From the NCBI RefSeq assembly GCF_007752135.1, contig NZ_CP036298.1, forward strand, positions 5,332,001 to 5,396,000: a DNA stretch of 64,000 nucleotides, in the 5' to 3' direction. The notes below the pieces were generated by a model. It was given only the letters and a program-made list of their open reading frames with translations. It was not told the DNA's origin and did no database searches. This DNA comes from Aureliella helgolandensis (GTDB taxonomy: Bacteria > Planctomycetota > Planctomycetia > Pirellulales > Pirellulaceae). The position numbers and the translations under genes are program-made. Positions 49,703 through 59,691 of this stretch are shown here, piece after piece; positions within the stretch are counted from its first letter, which is position 1, and every line of letters begins with the position of its first letter.

Positions 49703-51199
49703 CTATCGTGCAGCCGCTTTAACTGCTTCGATCACGTCGGCAGGTTCGGCTCGCCTCTTGTAGTCCGCGTCGAGAAAGGCAAACGTGATCTTACCGGCCG
49801 TGTCGATGACGTAGGTAGCGGACAGAGGTAATTCCATTGAATCGTTGCCGTTGTATTCAGGCAATTTGCGCTTGTCACGGTAGGCCGGAATGATCGGTTC
49901 AGGAAGCTGGAAGACGAGCCCATACTTTCGCGCAACTTCATTGTCTTTGTCATGCAATGCTACGATTTCCAGATCATTTGCCTCGGCCGTCTCCTTGGCC
50001 TTCTCGGGTAGCTCCGGTGTCAACACCACTAACTTTGCTCCGGCATTTTCGATTTGGTCCATGCTCTGTTGCATTGCGCGAAGCTGAAGGTTGCAATACG
50101 GGCACCAGCCTCCTCGATACCACATCAGCACGATTGGCCCGTCCCGCCAGAGCTCACTGAGTTTGACACGCTCGCCATCCCAGCCAGTCAGGTGGGCGTC
50201 AATTGCCGCATCGCCGACCTGCTTTGCAGACTTCTCAATGTCGGTGGCGCGGACCGTCTCGATGCCTAGGGCATAAGCCTGACTAACTTTTTCCGGATAT
50301 CGCGCTGCATTTGCTGCAGCTCTTTCTTCAAGCAGTTGGGAAAGCATCGAAGTTTCTCCTGATAGGGTTGATGGTATGGGTTTTCTTTCACGCCCAGCTG
50401 AATTGCGGCTTTTAGACCTCTTTAGGACCGTCTCGAGAGCCAGCAAGTCATTCACGACGTAATCGGGCTTGGCGACGTTGGGGTAGAGCGTTTTTCCGGG
50501 TCGAGCGACGAAAGCGGTTTGCAGCCCTACGTTTTTGGCTCCGGCTAAATCCCATGCGTGCGCGGCGACCATCAGCACTTGTTCCGGTTGCACACCAAGA
50601 TCGTCTAGGACGAAGCGGTACGTCTCGGGGTGTGGCTTGAACTTCTTAACGCTGTCGACGCTGTACCGCTTTTCAAACAAGTCGATGAGCCCCGCGTTTC
50701 GAAATTGAGTCTCAACTCCGATGGCCGATGAATTAGTCAAACTCACGATCCGATATCCGTCGTCCTTGAGTGCCTTCAGCCCAGCGACAACGTCTGGATG
50801 TGGCGGTAGAGAACGCAACGGAGTCACGATTGCTTCTTTTGCTTCGTCGTAGGTCAGCTCAATGCCTTTGGTTTCAGCCACCATCATCAAGGCGGCCGTT
50901 CCGATCTCGCCGAAGCTGTGGTACTCGCCGCTCAAAGTCTCCACCAATGAGTAGTGGAGCATCGTCACGAACCAAAGTGGTAAGAGGTCTTCTCGGCCGT
51001 CGAGAGCTTTCCCGACAGAGGCCCTCAGAGGTGCCAGATCAAGCAGGGTTTCGTTGACATCGAAAATCAGGACTTGAGGTGTCGGCAAATTTTGCTCGGC
51101 TTGAGCTGTTGGCGCTACTTTCGTCGCTTGCCCCTTGGCGCCGCCGATGAGCCCCAGCATGAAAATAGCTAGGGCAAGTGAAGTGGATTTCGTTCTCAT
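49703..51199 (-). CDS. HAD-type haloacid dehalogenase fused to AhpC/TSA peroxiredoxin-like domain
   Basis: Residues 1-24 form a signal peptide. Residues 40-265 are a type II haloacid dehalogenase-like HAD domain: FDVNETLLDL with nucleophile D47, SLTNSS (N156), KKFKPHPETY (K188 region) and AAHAWDLAGA (D217). Residues 285-498 form an AhpC/TSA thioredoxin-fold domain with WYRGGWCPYCNLQL (C366, C369). A linker rich in Lys, Arg and Ser joins them. Met285 (ATG at 50347) has its own ribosome site AGGAG eight bases upstream, and matches the natural start of free-standing peroxiredoxins, so the fusion may be a recent loss of a stop codon and both a long and a short product may be made. The roles would be hydrolysis of a halo- or phospho-compound and peroxide reduction. 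Confidence 0.88.
   Translation of the reverse strand: MRTKSTSLALAIFMLGLIGGAKGQATKVAPTAQAEQNLPTPQVLIFDVNETLLDLAPLRASVGKALDGREDLLPLWFVTMLHYSLVETLSGEYHSFGEIGTAALMMVAETKGIELTYDEAKEAIVTPLRSLPPHPDVVAGLKALKDDGYRIVSLTNSSAIGVETQFRNAGLIDLFEKRYSVDSVKKFKPHPETYRFVLDDLGVQPEQVLMVAAHAWDLAGAKNVGLQTAFVARPGKTLYPNVAKPDYVVNDLLALETVLKRSKSRNSAGRERKPIPSTLSGETSMLSQLLEERAAANAARYPEKVSQAYALGIETVRATDIEKSAKQVGDAAIDAHLTGWDGERVKLSELWRDGPIVLMWYRGGWCPYCNLQLRAMQQSMDQIENAGAKLVVLTPELPEKAKETAEANDLEIVALHDKDNEVARKYGLVFQLPEPIIPAYRDKRKLPEYNGNDSMELPLSATYVIDTAGKITFAFLDADYKRRAEPADVIEAVKAAAR
50347..50361 (-). promoter_or_regulatory. Internal ribosome site and start of the peroxiredoxin part
   Basis: On the minus strand AGGAG precedes ATG (50345-50347) by eight bases, in frame with the fusion. 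It would yield a 214-aa cytoplasmic peroxiredoxin that lacks the signal peptide and HAD domain. Confidence 0.65.
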
Positions 51200-51804
51200 C
51201 TTGTCTCTCCAGTTGGTAAGGTATGTTCCTAACGCTCCCGCAGTCCATCAACGGTCCAAACGCTCCAGCTTCGCAGCATCCACAGGCCAAAGGAGTCGGC
51301 AATCAGCGGAAATCGCGGCAAAACAGAGCAGGTTCGGTTTTTCCCGAGGTTTCATATTGTTCTGGTAGGTGCTGGCGGTAGAAACAGCTTGCAGAATCGC
51401 GCTGCGTCCGTAGGCAGCTGAGGAATTTGCTAGTTCTCGTTCGGGGTCGCCGGCTGTATCGACAGAGTGAAGCGTAAAATCTGCCAATGCTGACCGCCCA
51501 GTTTTGACCGACCGGTCTAAACACAGCATAAAAATGAGCCACTTGGCTGCGCCACTCGTGCTTCAGTTCACGCCTGCGCTGCCCCAGTTTCACCTACAGC
51601 AATCACTCTACGGAGTCTGTACCGTTCAGTCAATACAATGCGCCCTTATTCCGCGAGTTTTAGTCTCTTCGACCAAGACATAAGAATCTAGCCGCTTCCC
51701 TGGTTCGGCGAACTGTTGAAGAGCCTTTTTGCCGGACGCTCCTCGTCTCAACTTGCGGATACCAGCAATCAACGCAGCCCAGGCGTTTGCGGGCGGCGGA
51801 GGTT
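51200..51804. other. Intergenic region, no gene recognised
   Basis: Several short overlapping frames on both strands, none with a motif. It includes the leader of the HAD-peroxiredoxin gene; an AGAGACAAGATG context sits at its ATG. Confidence 0.4.
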
Positions 51805-52380
51805 CTATCGCCTCGGTATCGACACCCCGTTCCTGTCCACGCTGGATGGATTGTTCGAAGCAGAGGCGGTCAAGTCCTTAAAGACGTCTGTAACGGCTTT
51901 CCGGACGTCGTCGTGGTGCGGAAAATTTTCAGCACATTTCGGTACGTACCAGATCTCAATCTTCACGCGATAGTGGTCCAGCAAGCTTTGATATCGTCCA
52001 GTGAACTTGCGGCGATGACACTGGTTGTTAACCGCGGCGCTGAGCCGGTTGGTGCGATGGCGGCGAGGTACACCACCAAGCCGATGCAGGGCGTTCTGCA
52101 GCCCTTCCCTCTGGCTTTCAAAACTCTCTGAGTAGCATACGGTTATCGCTTCCCAATTCGAGTACGTTAGCACGAACTGAGAGACCATGTGGGCGTTGTG
52201 CTGATCAGCAATCGTCACATCCAAGCCGCTCATGACGCTGAAGCCGGAGGCACTCAGCTCACCTGGTTGTTGCACCTGGGAAAAGTACACTTCTTGGGCA
52301 GGACAGGAGCTGCCACGCCACTGCTTGATCCCTCGCTGTAACGACCGACGGCCGGCTCTGACGAAGGCAACGCTTAGCGA
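51805..52380 (-). pseudogene. IS21-family transposase (IstA) relic
   Basis: The minus strand carries SLQRGIKQWRG, VYFSQVQQPGEL, SGLDVTIADQH, FVLTYSNWEAITVCYSESFES, LQNALHRLGGVPRRHRTNRLSAAVNN and RYQSLLDHYRVK. This is the central catalytic region of IS21 IstA, in which the canonical text is TDRLSAAVNN; here the Asp is changed to Asn. The end (PKCAENFPHHDDVRKAV) is a degraded form of the PxxxHENGxVE motif. Both ends of IstA and all of IstB are gone, so the element is inactive. Confidence 0.8.
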
Positions 52381-52631
52381 TTCCCCAATCTCCTAACTAC
52401 TCTGAAGAGTGTCTTATTTCGGAATCTTCTTTGATTGAGGCAACGCGGCCGGCAAATCTAGTTGTCGCTATACAGTGGGGTCAACCCGCTGCCAGCCACT
52501 CCTTTCCGTCTTATCGCCCAGTAGCTGCTCTCCCACGGAGGCCGGAGGCCACCATCATTTGACCTCTTCTCTCCAACAGAGTTAACGGGCTTCAACGGTA
52601 CGGTGCAGCCTTGTCGATTCCAAGCCACTCT

Positions 52632-52661
52632 CCTTAGGAGTGTTTGTAGACACTCCTAAGG
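52632..52661 (-). terminator. Perfect hairpin downstream of the czc genes
   Basis: CCTTAGGAGTGT (52632-52643) and ACACTCCTAAGG (52650-52661) form a 12-bp perfect stem with a 6-base loop, about 140 bp past the czcA stop. No U-tract follows on either strand, so it may be an mRNA-end stabiliser or a small repeat instead of an intrinsic terminator. Confidence 0.45.
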
Positions 52662-52798
52662 ATACATTCGCCCAAACAACAGCCAAGGGGTCTCCTCGGT
52701 TGCCTTGCAAACAACCTAGGTGACACTCCGGGGCCCTAGCTCCCGGAGCTCGGAATGTCGCTTGCCGAACATAGCATTCCCAAACGCAACATCCTGGA

Positions 52799-55700
52799 TT
52801 ACTTCCCAGTAGGTACAAACCTTGGGGAGGATTCCGCAACGTTTTCCTTCGGCTCGAACCACCCATAAATCGTGGGAAGCACCAATAGCGTGAGCATCGT
52901 GGATGTAATGAGTCCGCCAATAACGACCGTTGCAAGAGGGCGTTGCACCTCGGCACCCGAACTCGCAGAAATTGCCATCGGGATGAAACCGAGTGCACCA
53001 CAGGAAGCGGTCATCAACACCGGACGCAGTCGGTCCATCGCACCGTTGACGACAGCGTCACGCTGCGAATCGCCTCCGTGACGCAGGTGCCTGATATGTT
53101 CGATCAAGACCACGCCATTCATCACAGCGATGCCGAACAACGCGATGCAACCAACGCCGGCAGAGATTGAGAACGGCATATCACGTAACCAAAGCGCTAG
53201 GATGCCACCGGTGGCAGCAATCGGCACGTTCAGGTAGATCAACAGTGCTAATTTGGTTGAATTGAACGTCATGTAAAGCAACGCAAAGATTAAGAACAAA
53301 GCCACCGGTACGGCGATAGCCAGTCTCGCGCTTGCCCGCTGCAAGTTCTCGAATTGTCCCCCCCACCGCAACATGTAACCGCTTGGCAAACGGACTTCGC
53401 GGTCGACAACTGCTTGAGCCTCCGCCACAAACCCTGCCAAGTCACGCCCGCGTACATTGCACTGAACGAGCAAGCGACGACGAATGGCATCACGACTAAT
53501 TTCCACCGGTCCATCTTCCATCACAATTTCGGCGAGTTGTGACAGCGGAATTGGTTTTCCACTGGGATCATCAATTCGTAATTCGGACAATTTTTCGGTG
53601 TTAACTCGCCACTCGGGTTGTAGGCGAACCTGCAAGGGAAACCGTCGCTGCCCCTCGAAAACTTGTCCCACTTGCATGCCCCCCACCGTGCTGATGGCAT
53701 CAAGGACATCTCGCCCGTTGATTCCATAGCGCGCGAGCGCATCGCGGCGCAGCTTCACTCGCATGTAAGAGAGTCCGGCGATCTGCTGTGCCGCCACATC
53801 TGCCGATCCAGGAACTTGATTGAGCGCTCTGACAATTTCGTCCCCCTTGATCTTCAACACATCCAAGTCATCGCCATACAAACTCAAGCCAATATCAGAA
53901 CGCACGCCAGCAACCAATTCCTGCACTCGAAGCTCAATCGGCTGTGTGAAACTAAACGCGTTACCAGGAACCTCATCTTCTAGAGCCGCTTGCATGGCCT
54001 CAATCAGTTCCGGCTTTGACTGTGTCTCAGCACCGTGCGATTCTGTTTTCAGGCGGATCAAGATGTCGGTTTGGTAAACCCCCATGGGATCGTTGGCGAT
54101 TTCAGGGCGACCGGTTTTGGAGACAACCGTTTCGACTTGCGGAAACTTTAACAGGCAGCGTTCCATCGCCTTGGTCATCTCAATCGATGTTTCCAGTGAG
54201 ACACTAGGCAATCGCGTCGCCTGGATTGCAATATCGCCTTCGTCGAGTTTAGGCACAAACTCAACGCCAAAACCGGAGGCTAGGTAGACGCTGATCCCAA
54301 AAGCAACGACTGAGCTACCCAACATCAGTATCGGCTGTCGCATCGCGAATGTCAGCATCGGCTGGTATAACTGCTTGAGCCCGCGCACTACGAGTGTGTC
54401 GCTCTGTTTCACACGTCGCGCCAAGAATAGCGAGGCAAGGACAGGCATCACAGTAACAGATAGAATTAAAGCCGATGTTAGCGCTGTCATAAAAGTGAAA
54501 GCCATTGGGCGAAACATTTTCCCCTCCATGCCCTGAAGACTGAGGATGGGAATGAAGACGATAATTACGATGATACCAGCAAACAAAATGGGCTTGGCGA
54601 CCTCTTTGGCCGACTCGCGAAACACTCCTTCGGGAACGCGATCGCCGCCATGGTTTTTCTGGTACTGCATTGCTCGACGAACGCAGTTTTCAATCATCAC
54701 GACCGCTCCATCAACGATCACCCCGAAGTCAACTGCTCCCAGGCTCATCAAGTTCGCAGAGACACCTGCATAGCGCATGGCAATCAACGCACACATGGCC
54801 GACAGCGGAATGGCAGCGGCCACGATCAGGCCGGCACGCACGTCTCCCAGCAGAATAAACAGCATCAAAATGACTAAGAACACGCCCACGCCAATGTTCT
54901 CGGCAATGGTGTGAATTGTCTTCGAAATCAATTCGGTTCGATCGTAAAACGTATCGATCGTCACCCCTTCAGGAAGTGTCTTTTTGATCTCGGCAATCTT
55001 TTCCTTGACATCGGCAACCACCTGCCTGGAGTTACCTCCCATCAACATCATCACCATTCCGATCACCGCTTCTCGATCACCGTCGCGGGTAACCGCACCT
55101 TGCCGTAGCATCGGTGCAAAGCTCACGTTTGCCACGTCGGCGATACGAATTGGCACGCCGTCTCGGCTATCCAACACGATCAAGCGAATATCGTCCAGCG
55201 ACTGGATCAATCCTTCGCCGCGGATCAAGCGTTGTTCAGAACCGTGAGCAATATAACCGCCTCCAGAATTGCCGTTATTTTCCTCCAAGGCCGTGAATAT
55301 ATCACTCAGTGAGACGCCATAGTTCTTGAGCTTGTCTGGATCGAATTGAACCTCATACGTTTTTAGCTCGCCGCCGAAGGTGTTCACTTCGATAACACCT
55401 GGAACGCTGCGAAGCTGAAATGCAATTTGCCAATCGAGGATGGTTCGTAAATCAGAAAGACTGTGGTCGCTACCTGGATCGGCACGAACCTCAAACTGAT
55501 AGATTTCACTCATCCCCGTTGCGATCGGACCAAGGGAAGGTGTGCCCATGCCGGGCGGAATGTTCTCTCGGGCCTGCAGTAATCGTTCGTTGATGAGATT
55601 GCGCGCCCAGTAGATGTCGGTACCGTCTTCAAAAGCCACGGTGACGGCGGACAAACCGAAGCGACTTATCGATCGAATCTCATCAATTTTCGGGATACCG

Positions 55701-55921
55701 CTCATCGCATTCTCAACGGGGAATGTGATGAATTGTTCGACTTCGACTGGTCCCAGCGGGGGCGAATTGGTCAGAATCTGGACCTGTACATTCGTCAAAT
55801 CGGGGACCGCGTCCAGCGGAATCGTCATCGCTGCAAACGTACCCGTCCCGAGTATAACGAGCGAAAGCAGCAAGACGATGAAGCGATTGTTGAGCGAAGC
55901 GTCAATAATGTAATTTAACAT
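52799..55921 (-). CDS. czcA: Heavy-metal efflux RND transporter, CzcA/CusA type
   Basis: The 1040-aa protein has the full RND layout: TM1 at residues 14-34, a first periplasmic domain (VPDLTNVQVQILTNSPP, then GMGTPSLGPIATGM), TM2-6 (about 340-500), a second periplasmic domain, and TM8-12 at the end. TM4 has DFGVIVDGAVVMIE, in which D, D and E stand at the spacing of the CzcA proton-relay residues D402, D408 and E415, so a divalent-cation (Co, Zn, Cd or Ni) exporter is more likely than a Cu/Ag pump. The inner-membrane pump works with the adaptor encoded two bases upstream. No CzcC-like outer-membrane gene is present in the window. Confidence 0.93.
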   Translation of the reverse strand: MLNYIIDASLNNRFIVLLLSLVILGTGTFAAMTIPLDAVPDLTNVQVQILTNSPPLGPVEVEQFITFPVENAMSGIPKIDEIRSISRFGLSAVTVAFEDGTDIYWARNLINERLLQARENIPPGMGTPSLGPIATGMSEIYQFEVRADPGSDHSLSDLRTILDWQIAFQLRSVPGVIEVNTFGGELKTYEVQFDPDKLKNYGVSLSDIFTALEENNGNSGGGYIAHGSEQRLIRGEGLIQSLDDIRLIVLDSRDGVPIRIADVANVSFAPMLRQGAVTRDGDREAVIGMVMMLMGGNSRQVVADVKEKIAEIKKTLPEGVTIDTFYDRTELISKTIHTIAENIGVGVFLVILMLFILLGDVRAGLIVAAAIPLSAMCALIAMRYAGVSANLMSLGAVDFGVIVDGAVVMIENCVRRAMQYQKNHGGDRVPEGVFRESAKEVAKPILFAGIIVIIVFIPILSLQGMEGKMFRPMAFTFMTALTSALILSVTVMPVLASLFLARRVKQSDTLVVRGLKQLYQPMLTFAMRQPILMLGSSVVAFGISVYLASGFGVEFVPKLDEGDIAIQATRLPSVSLETSIEMTKAMERCLLKFPQVETVVSKTGRPEIANDPMGVYQTDILIRLKTESHGAETQSKPELIEAMQAALEDEVPGNAFSFTQPIELRVQELVAGVRSDIGLSLYGDDLDVLKIKGDEIVRALNQVPGSADVAAQQIAGLSYMRVKLRRDALARYGINGRDVLDAISTVGGMQVGQVFEGQRRFPLQVRLQPEWRVNTEKLSELRIDDPSGKPIPLSQLAEIVMEDGPVEISRDAIRRRLLVQCNVRGRDLAGFVAEAQAVVDREVRLPSGYMLRWGGQFENLQRASARLAIAVPVALFLIFALLYMTFNSTKLALLIYLNVPIAATGGILALWLRDMPFSISAGVGCIALFGIAVMNGVVLIEHIRHLRHGGDSQRDAVVNGAMDRLRPVLMTASCGALGFIPMAISASSGAEVQRPLATVVIGGLITSTMLTLLVLPTIYGWFEPKENVAESSPRFVPTGK

Positions 55922-55923
55922 GC

Positions 55924-57492
55924 TTATTCTTCTCCCATCAGTTCCGCGAGCATTTGCGACTTAAGGATGAAGCCACCTTCAATGACCACGGATTCCTCAG
56001 GCTGGAGCCCATCTTTGATCATGATGAACGATTCGTTGGCACTCCCGACGACGATGTCACGACGCACAAACAGATCCTCCCCTCGATGGACAAAAACGAA
56101 CTTCTGGCCTTCATGTTCTTGGATCGCGGTGAGTGGTACTTGCAACACGTTTTGTTGTGTGATTCCCGATAAATCGACGGTGACAAACATCCCAGGCTTC
56201 AGCAGGCGTTCTGCGTTATCGGCAATTGCTCGCATACTAATCGTGCGCGTCGATTCATCCATCGTTTCGCCAGCGAAAAACACTTTGGCTTCGAAAGTAC
56301 GGTCCGGCCAAGATTCGCTGTGAAGGTGCACGGTTTGATCTGCAAGCGAGTTAAGAAGCGGGATATGCTCCTGATACAAGTCCGCCAAAATCCACACGGT
56401 TGATAGATCGGCGATGCTCAACAGCATCACGTCAGGTCGCACCTGTTCGCTGAGAACGACGTCTTTGGTCAATACGGTTCCGTCAAACGGAGCTCGAAGC
56501 AAATAGTGAGAAATGCCTTCGCCCTGTTCGGTAGGGTCAATTTTGCTTAGTTCCGCGTCCCTTACTCCTAGAATATGTAAGCTCGTTTCCGCAACGGCAG
56601 CTTGTGTTTCGGCTTCTTTAAGAGACTGAGAGGAAAGCAGCGTTGTCATTCGCAGCCCGTATCCAACCTCCTCGAGACGAGATTGAAAGGTCGCCAAATC
56701 CGCGTTACGATTGGCTTCTGCACTGAGAAGTGTCTTCCCTGAGACGGCTCCCGAAGTGGTAATATTGCCCAATCGCGAAACATCGGCCTGCGACTTCGTG
56801 TAGTTGGAGTAGGCGGCTAAGAGTCGTTCGCGATACTCGCCCATCGGACGCCTGCGGAAGGCTGCTTCGATTTCCTCAATCGGCATCTTCTCGCGAAGTG
56901 CCTTGAGCAGATCGTCTACGTTTTGGGCCACTTCAGTTTGCAACTCATGCTTCGTCTTTGCCATTTCAAGTTGCAAGCGAGCTTGAAATAGCTTCAACTT
57001 TGATTCGCCAATCACGCGACTATGAATGGTAGCCAGCAGTTGCTCGGCCTTAACCGTCTCACCCAATCCTACCGAAACGCTTTCGACCGTCCCTTCAACC
57101 ATGGGAAAGATGTGAGCGACTCGATCTTGGTTGAGCGACACCTTGCCAGTCAGGTGAACCGTAGTCGCAAACGGCCCCTTTCGAATTGGTTGAAGTTCGA
57201 TTCCCGAAACTGCCCAACGATCTTGCGGTAGCTTAAGCGCTCCTGACGATGCATCTGGATTCTCAGTCGTTGTAGCTGCACCAGAACTGTTTTCCTCCAA
57301 CTTCATGAGCCGCGTCGAGCCAGCATCACCCCCTGCCGCCGCAGTCTCATGACGACGTGCATCGTAGCTGCGCATGGCGAAAGCCCCAGCAATACTTGCG
57401 ATAGAAGCGAGAGCAACCGCTCCCAGCACAAGGTGACGACTGGACTTCGTAAGTTTGGCAGGAGTCGGTTTTTGAGACGCGATTGGATTCAT
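55924..57492 (-). CDS. czcB: RND periplasmic adaptor (membrane fusion protein), CzcB/HlyD type
   Basis: With the start at ATG 57492 (MNPIASQK, AGGG eight bases upstream) the protein has 522 residues; the frame is open 22 codons further. It has an N-terminal membrane anchor (LVLGAVALASIASIAGAFA), a lipoyl/barrel-sandwich half (HIFPMVEGTVESVSVGLGETV), a long alpha-hairpin rich in Lys, Glu and Gln (about 190-330), the second lipoyl half (LLRAPFDGTVLTKDVVLSEQV), a beta-barrel (VWILADLYQEHIPLL) and a membrane-proximal domain (VPLTAIQEHEGQKFVFV). It links the CzcA pump to an outer-membrane channel. The stop is two bases before the czcA start, which shows an operon. Confidence 0.92.
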   Translation of the reverse strand: MNPIASQKPTPAKLTKSSRHLVLGAVALASIASIAGAFAMRSYDARRHETAAAGGDAGSTRLMKLEENSSGAATTTENPDASSGALKLPQDRWAVSGIELQPIRKGPFATTVHLTGKVSLNQDRVAHIFPMVEGTVESVSVGLGETVKAEQLLATIHSRVIGESKLKLFQARLQLEMAKTKHELQTEVAQNVDDLLKALREKMPIEEIEAAFRRRPMGEYRERLLAAYSNYTKSQADVSRLGNITTSGAVSGKTLLSAEANRNADLATFQSRLEEVGYGLRMTTLLSSQSLKEAETQAAVAETSLHILGVRDAELSKIDPTEQGEGISHYLLRAPFDGTVLTKDVVLSEQVRPDVMLLSIADLSTVWILADLYQEHIPLLNSLADQTVHLHSESWPDRTFEAKVFFAGETMDESTRTISMRAIADNAERLLKPGMFVTVDLSGITQQNVLQVPLTAIQEHEGQKFVFVHRGEDLFVRRDIVVGSANESFIMIKDGLQPEESVVIEGGFILKSQMLAELMGEE

Positions 57493-57663
57493 GCGATTAC
57501 CCTGATTCTTAGGATGGTAAGCTTGCAGTTGGCGTGGTGGTGAACCAATTGCCTGCAAAAACGGACGTCAAGACCGATCGTCCGGATACGCTGTGTGCTT
57601 CGAGCAGAAGAAACCGCTAATCAAACAAGGCTGACCTACGGTGACTCGAATTTCCTGCGGCTG

Positions 57664-58119
57664 TTAACAGCGCATAACCGACGAGAAAGTCGATAAAGAA
57701 GGGCGGCACAAGGAGTGGCCGCTCAACCAATTGGCTCCGGCCAAAATGCATTCAGTAGGCAAACTTGGTGTGAAGACAAGCAGTGTAACTGGTTGGTCTC
57801 CAAGAGTGATGTCGCGTAGTTCGGATGACGTTGCCCCACCCACTGCCATTGCTGGAACGGCAGATGCTTCCCCGTGCAATCCCGAGTAACCGGACTCGCG
57901 AATTACCCAATGCACATGCCACTTGCAACCAACATTATCGCAAGAACCATCGCTGTGATGACGCATCAGATGCTGCGCTAGCGCTTCACCACCACCCCTT
58001 GAATTCATCGCGTTGGTATGAGAATGCCCGACCGGGACCGGCCCAACCCACATCGACGACACCAGCATCCAAAGCTGGAGGCAAACGCGAAAGCTCGTCG
58101 TTGGGATTACGCGGTTCAT
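57664..58119 (-). CDS. Small secreted His-rich protein upstream of the efflux pump
   Basis: Starting at ATG 58119 the frame gives 151 residues: a hydrophobic N-terminus (VCLQLWMLVSSMWVG), then PVPVGHSHTNAM, a segment with QHLMRHHSDGS and CDNVGCKWHVHWVI, and a poorly conserved tail. The clustered His and Cys residues in a short exported protein placed directly ahead of czcBA on the same strand suggest a periplasmic metal-binding helper. I do not recognise a named family and the ribosome site is weak. The frame is open further upstream to 58431, but those residues look non-coding. Confidence 0.5.
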   Translation of the reverse strand: MNRVIPTTSFRVCLQLWMLVSSMWVGPVPVGHSHTNAMNSRGGGEALAQHLMRHHSDGSCDNVGCKWHVHWVIRESGYSGLHGEASAVPAMAVGGATSSELRDITLGDQPVTLLVFTPSLPTECILAGANWLSGHSLCRPSLSTFSSVMRC

Positions 58120-58946
58120 TGAAGATAATTGGAACGAGAAAGCGTATGAGGCTAAATCCTGTAGGTAAGACCATCCCATTGTCATTCTCAATAGACCACA
58201 AGTCAAGATCTCCGATTGCTCGCCAAGCCCAAAACGAATTTGCTCTCCCCCATCTCCTCGTTCGTGCATCTGCCTATTCGTTCCGAGAAGGTGCGTTTCG
58301 GAAATGCGCAAGATGCCACAGAGTTGCTCATTCTCCTGCACTTTGGCGAGCCTACAGGTAAGCACGAATTGAAAATCGCAGGGTTCCGATCTCCGATTGC
58401 ATCGCTCCTCGTAAAGTCCACGCGCCATCACCGTTCTCTATTTTGCAAACTGCATGGGCACATTGAAAATATGGATTCAGTGATTCAGAGTCGCGTTCGA
58501 TCCCCAATAGAGGACGCAACGTTTAGCTGCAAATTGGACACAGTAGAGGGAGCCCGACGGACCACTCATTCTGAACACTCCATCCAAAGCACTCATACGC
58601 GATTCGGAGTCATTTACTCACCCAGCAACTCTCCGCAGCACTCCCACTCGCATCCAGGCAAAGATTTTGAACGACCACATCAACTCCAAGTTCGGACATC
58701 AAGTTGCAATAACCTAAGAGCCTCCCTGTCGCCCGCTCACGAACCGTGATCAGACAGTATGCAAGCCGCCCTCTCTTCTCGCTGAACCACGATCCTATTC
58801 AGACTCCACTTCGGTGGTATCGTGAATGCGGAATAGTGCTTTCGTTCCGAAAGTCCGGGAGTGTCCCCTGCGTTGTTAAAACTGTTGGTGGTCTCTCTGG
58901 CTAAAGGGTACTGGAACAGGTCTTAAGGATCAAACAGGTGGTGGAA
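58120..58946. other. Intergenic region, no supported gene
   Basis: A plus-strand frame at 58216-58749 (177 aa, Ser/His-rich) is open but shows no family motif, transmembrane segment or ribosome site, so I do not call it. Confidence 0.35.
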
Positions 58947-58956
58947 CTAAAGTGAT

Positions 58957-59001
58957 GGGGCCCGTGCCGTCGCCGGAGCCGTAGGCGACGGCACGGGCCC
59001 C
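58957..59001. repeat. Perfect 18-bp inverted repeat (GC-rich hairpin)
   Basis: GGGGCCCGTGCCGTCGCC (58957-58974) is followed by a 9-base loop and its exact reverse complement (58984-59001). It is REP-like and sits at the broken end of the IS256 relic. Confidence 0.9.
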
Positions 59002-59009
59002 GACGGTGG

Positions 59010-59605
59010 CTTTGTTGGTGTATCCGCATGTTCTCTCGCTAGAGCGGCAATCAGCGTAGGTAGTTCCTTGTGGCTGCTGATTCGATGGCCCCCCTTTTCG
59101 GCCTCAAGCAGTGCATAGGACCACGTATGTCCCGACAGATCACGGCTGCGTAGCTCGTCGATCAATCGTGTTCCCGCCTCTTGCCATAGACGCTTGAGCG
59201 GCTTACGCCTGGCGACTTCGGCTTCACCACGGACATTTGTCGAGTGCTGACCCCAGACATCAACGCTTGAATTACAGCCTTCTCAAGCTGCTCAGGATCG
59301 TTGGCGGCGGCGTAGCTGAGCAGCTCCACTTCGCGGCTTCCACCGGCCCCCGGACGCTCGCGAACTCGCGGACGCGTCACCGACTCCCGTTCACCTTCGA
59401 CCAAGATGCGGCCCGCGGCGCTACCAGCTCGATAGGTCCGACAATCGCTCGGGGAGTGCTTAGGGCCGCACAGTTCGGCCACTTCGGCAGTCATTACCTC
59501 ACAGGCCATCTTCACGATCGAGCCCCGCAAGAATTCGCGAAACACTTCGCCAACTTCAGTCTTCGAAACTTGCCCAAGCTCGCGCAACAAACTAGATTCA
59601 GTCAT
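59010..59605 (-). pseudogene. IS256-family (mutator type) transposase relic with frameshift
   Basis: From ATG 59605 (MTESSLLREL) the frame gives VGEVFREFLRGSIVKMACEV, GPKHSPSDCRTYRAGSAAGR, VTRPRVRERPGAGGSREVEL and VSRSSVYGKRR: the N-terminal third of a Transposase_mut protein. Near 59165 the frame is lost, and the next conserved piece LIDELRSRDLSGHTWSYALLE continues in another frame until about 59095, after which unrelated Pro/Ala-rich sequence and the GC hairpin follow. The catalytic DDE part is absent. Its 5' flank (GGTCTCCCAGAGGGCAATAT near 59660) directly abuts a truncated oxidoreductase gene. Confidence 0.8.
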
Positions 59606-59691
59606 GGTGGTCTCCCCGTCGGCGGTAACCGACGTAAATTGAAAAGTGCAGAAGGCAATATATTGCCCTCTGGGAGACCACCTTTCAACTT

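Noticed and set aside
58216-58749. 177-codon plus frame upstream of the His-rich gene
   Set aside because: No motif or ribosome site; composition looks non-coding.
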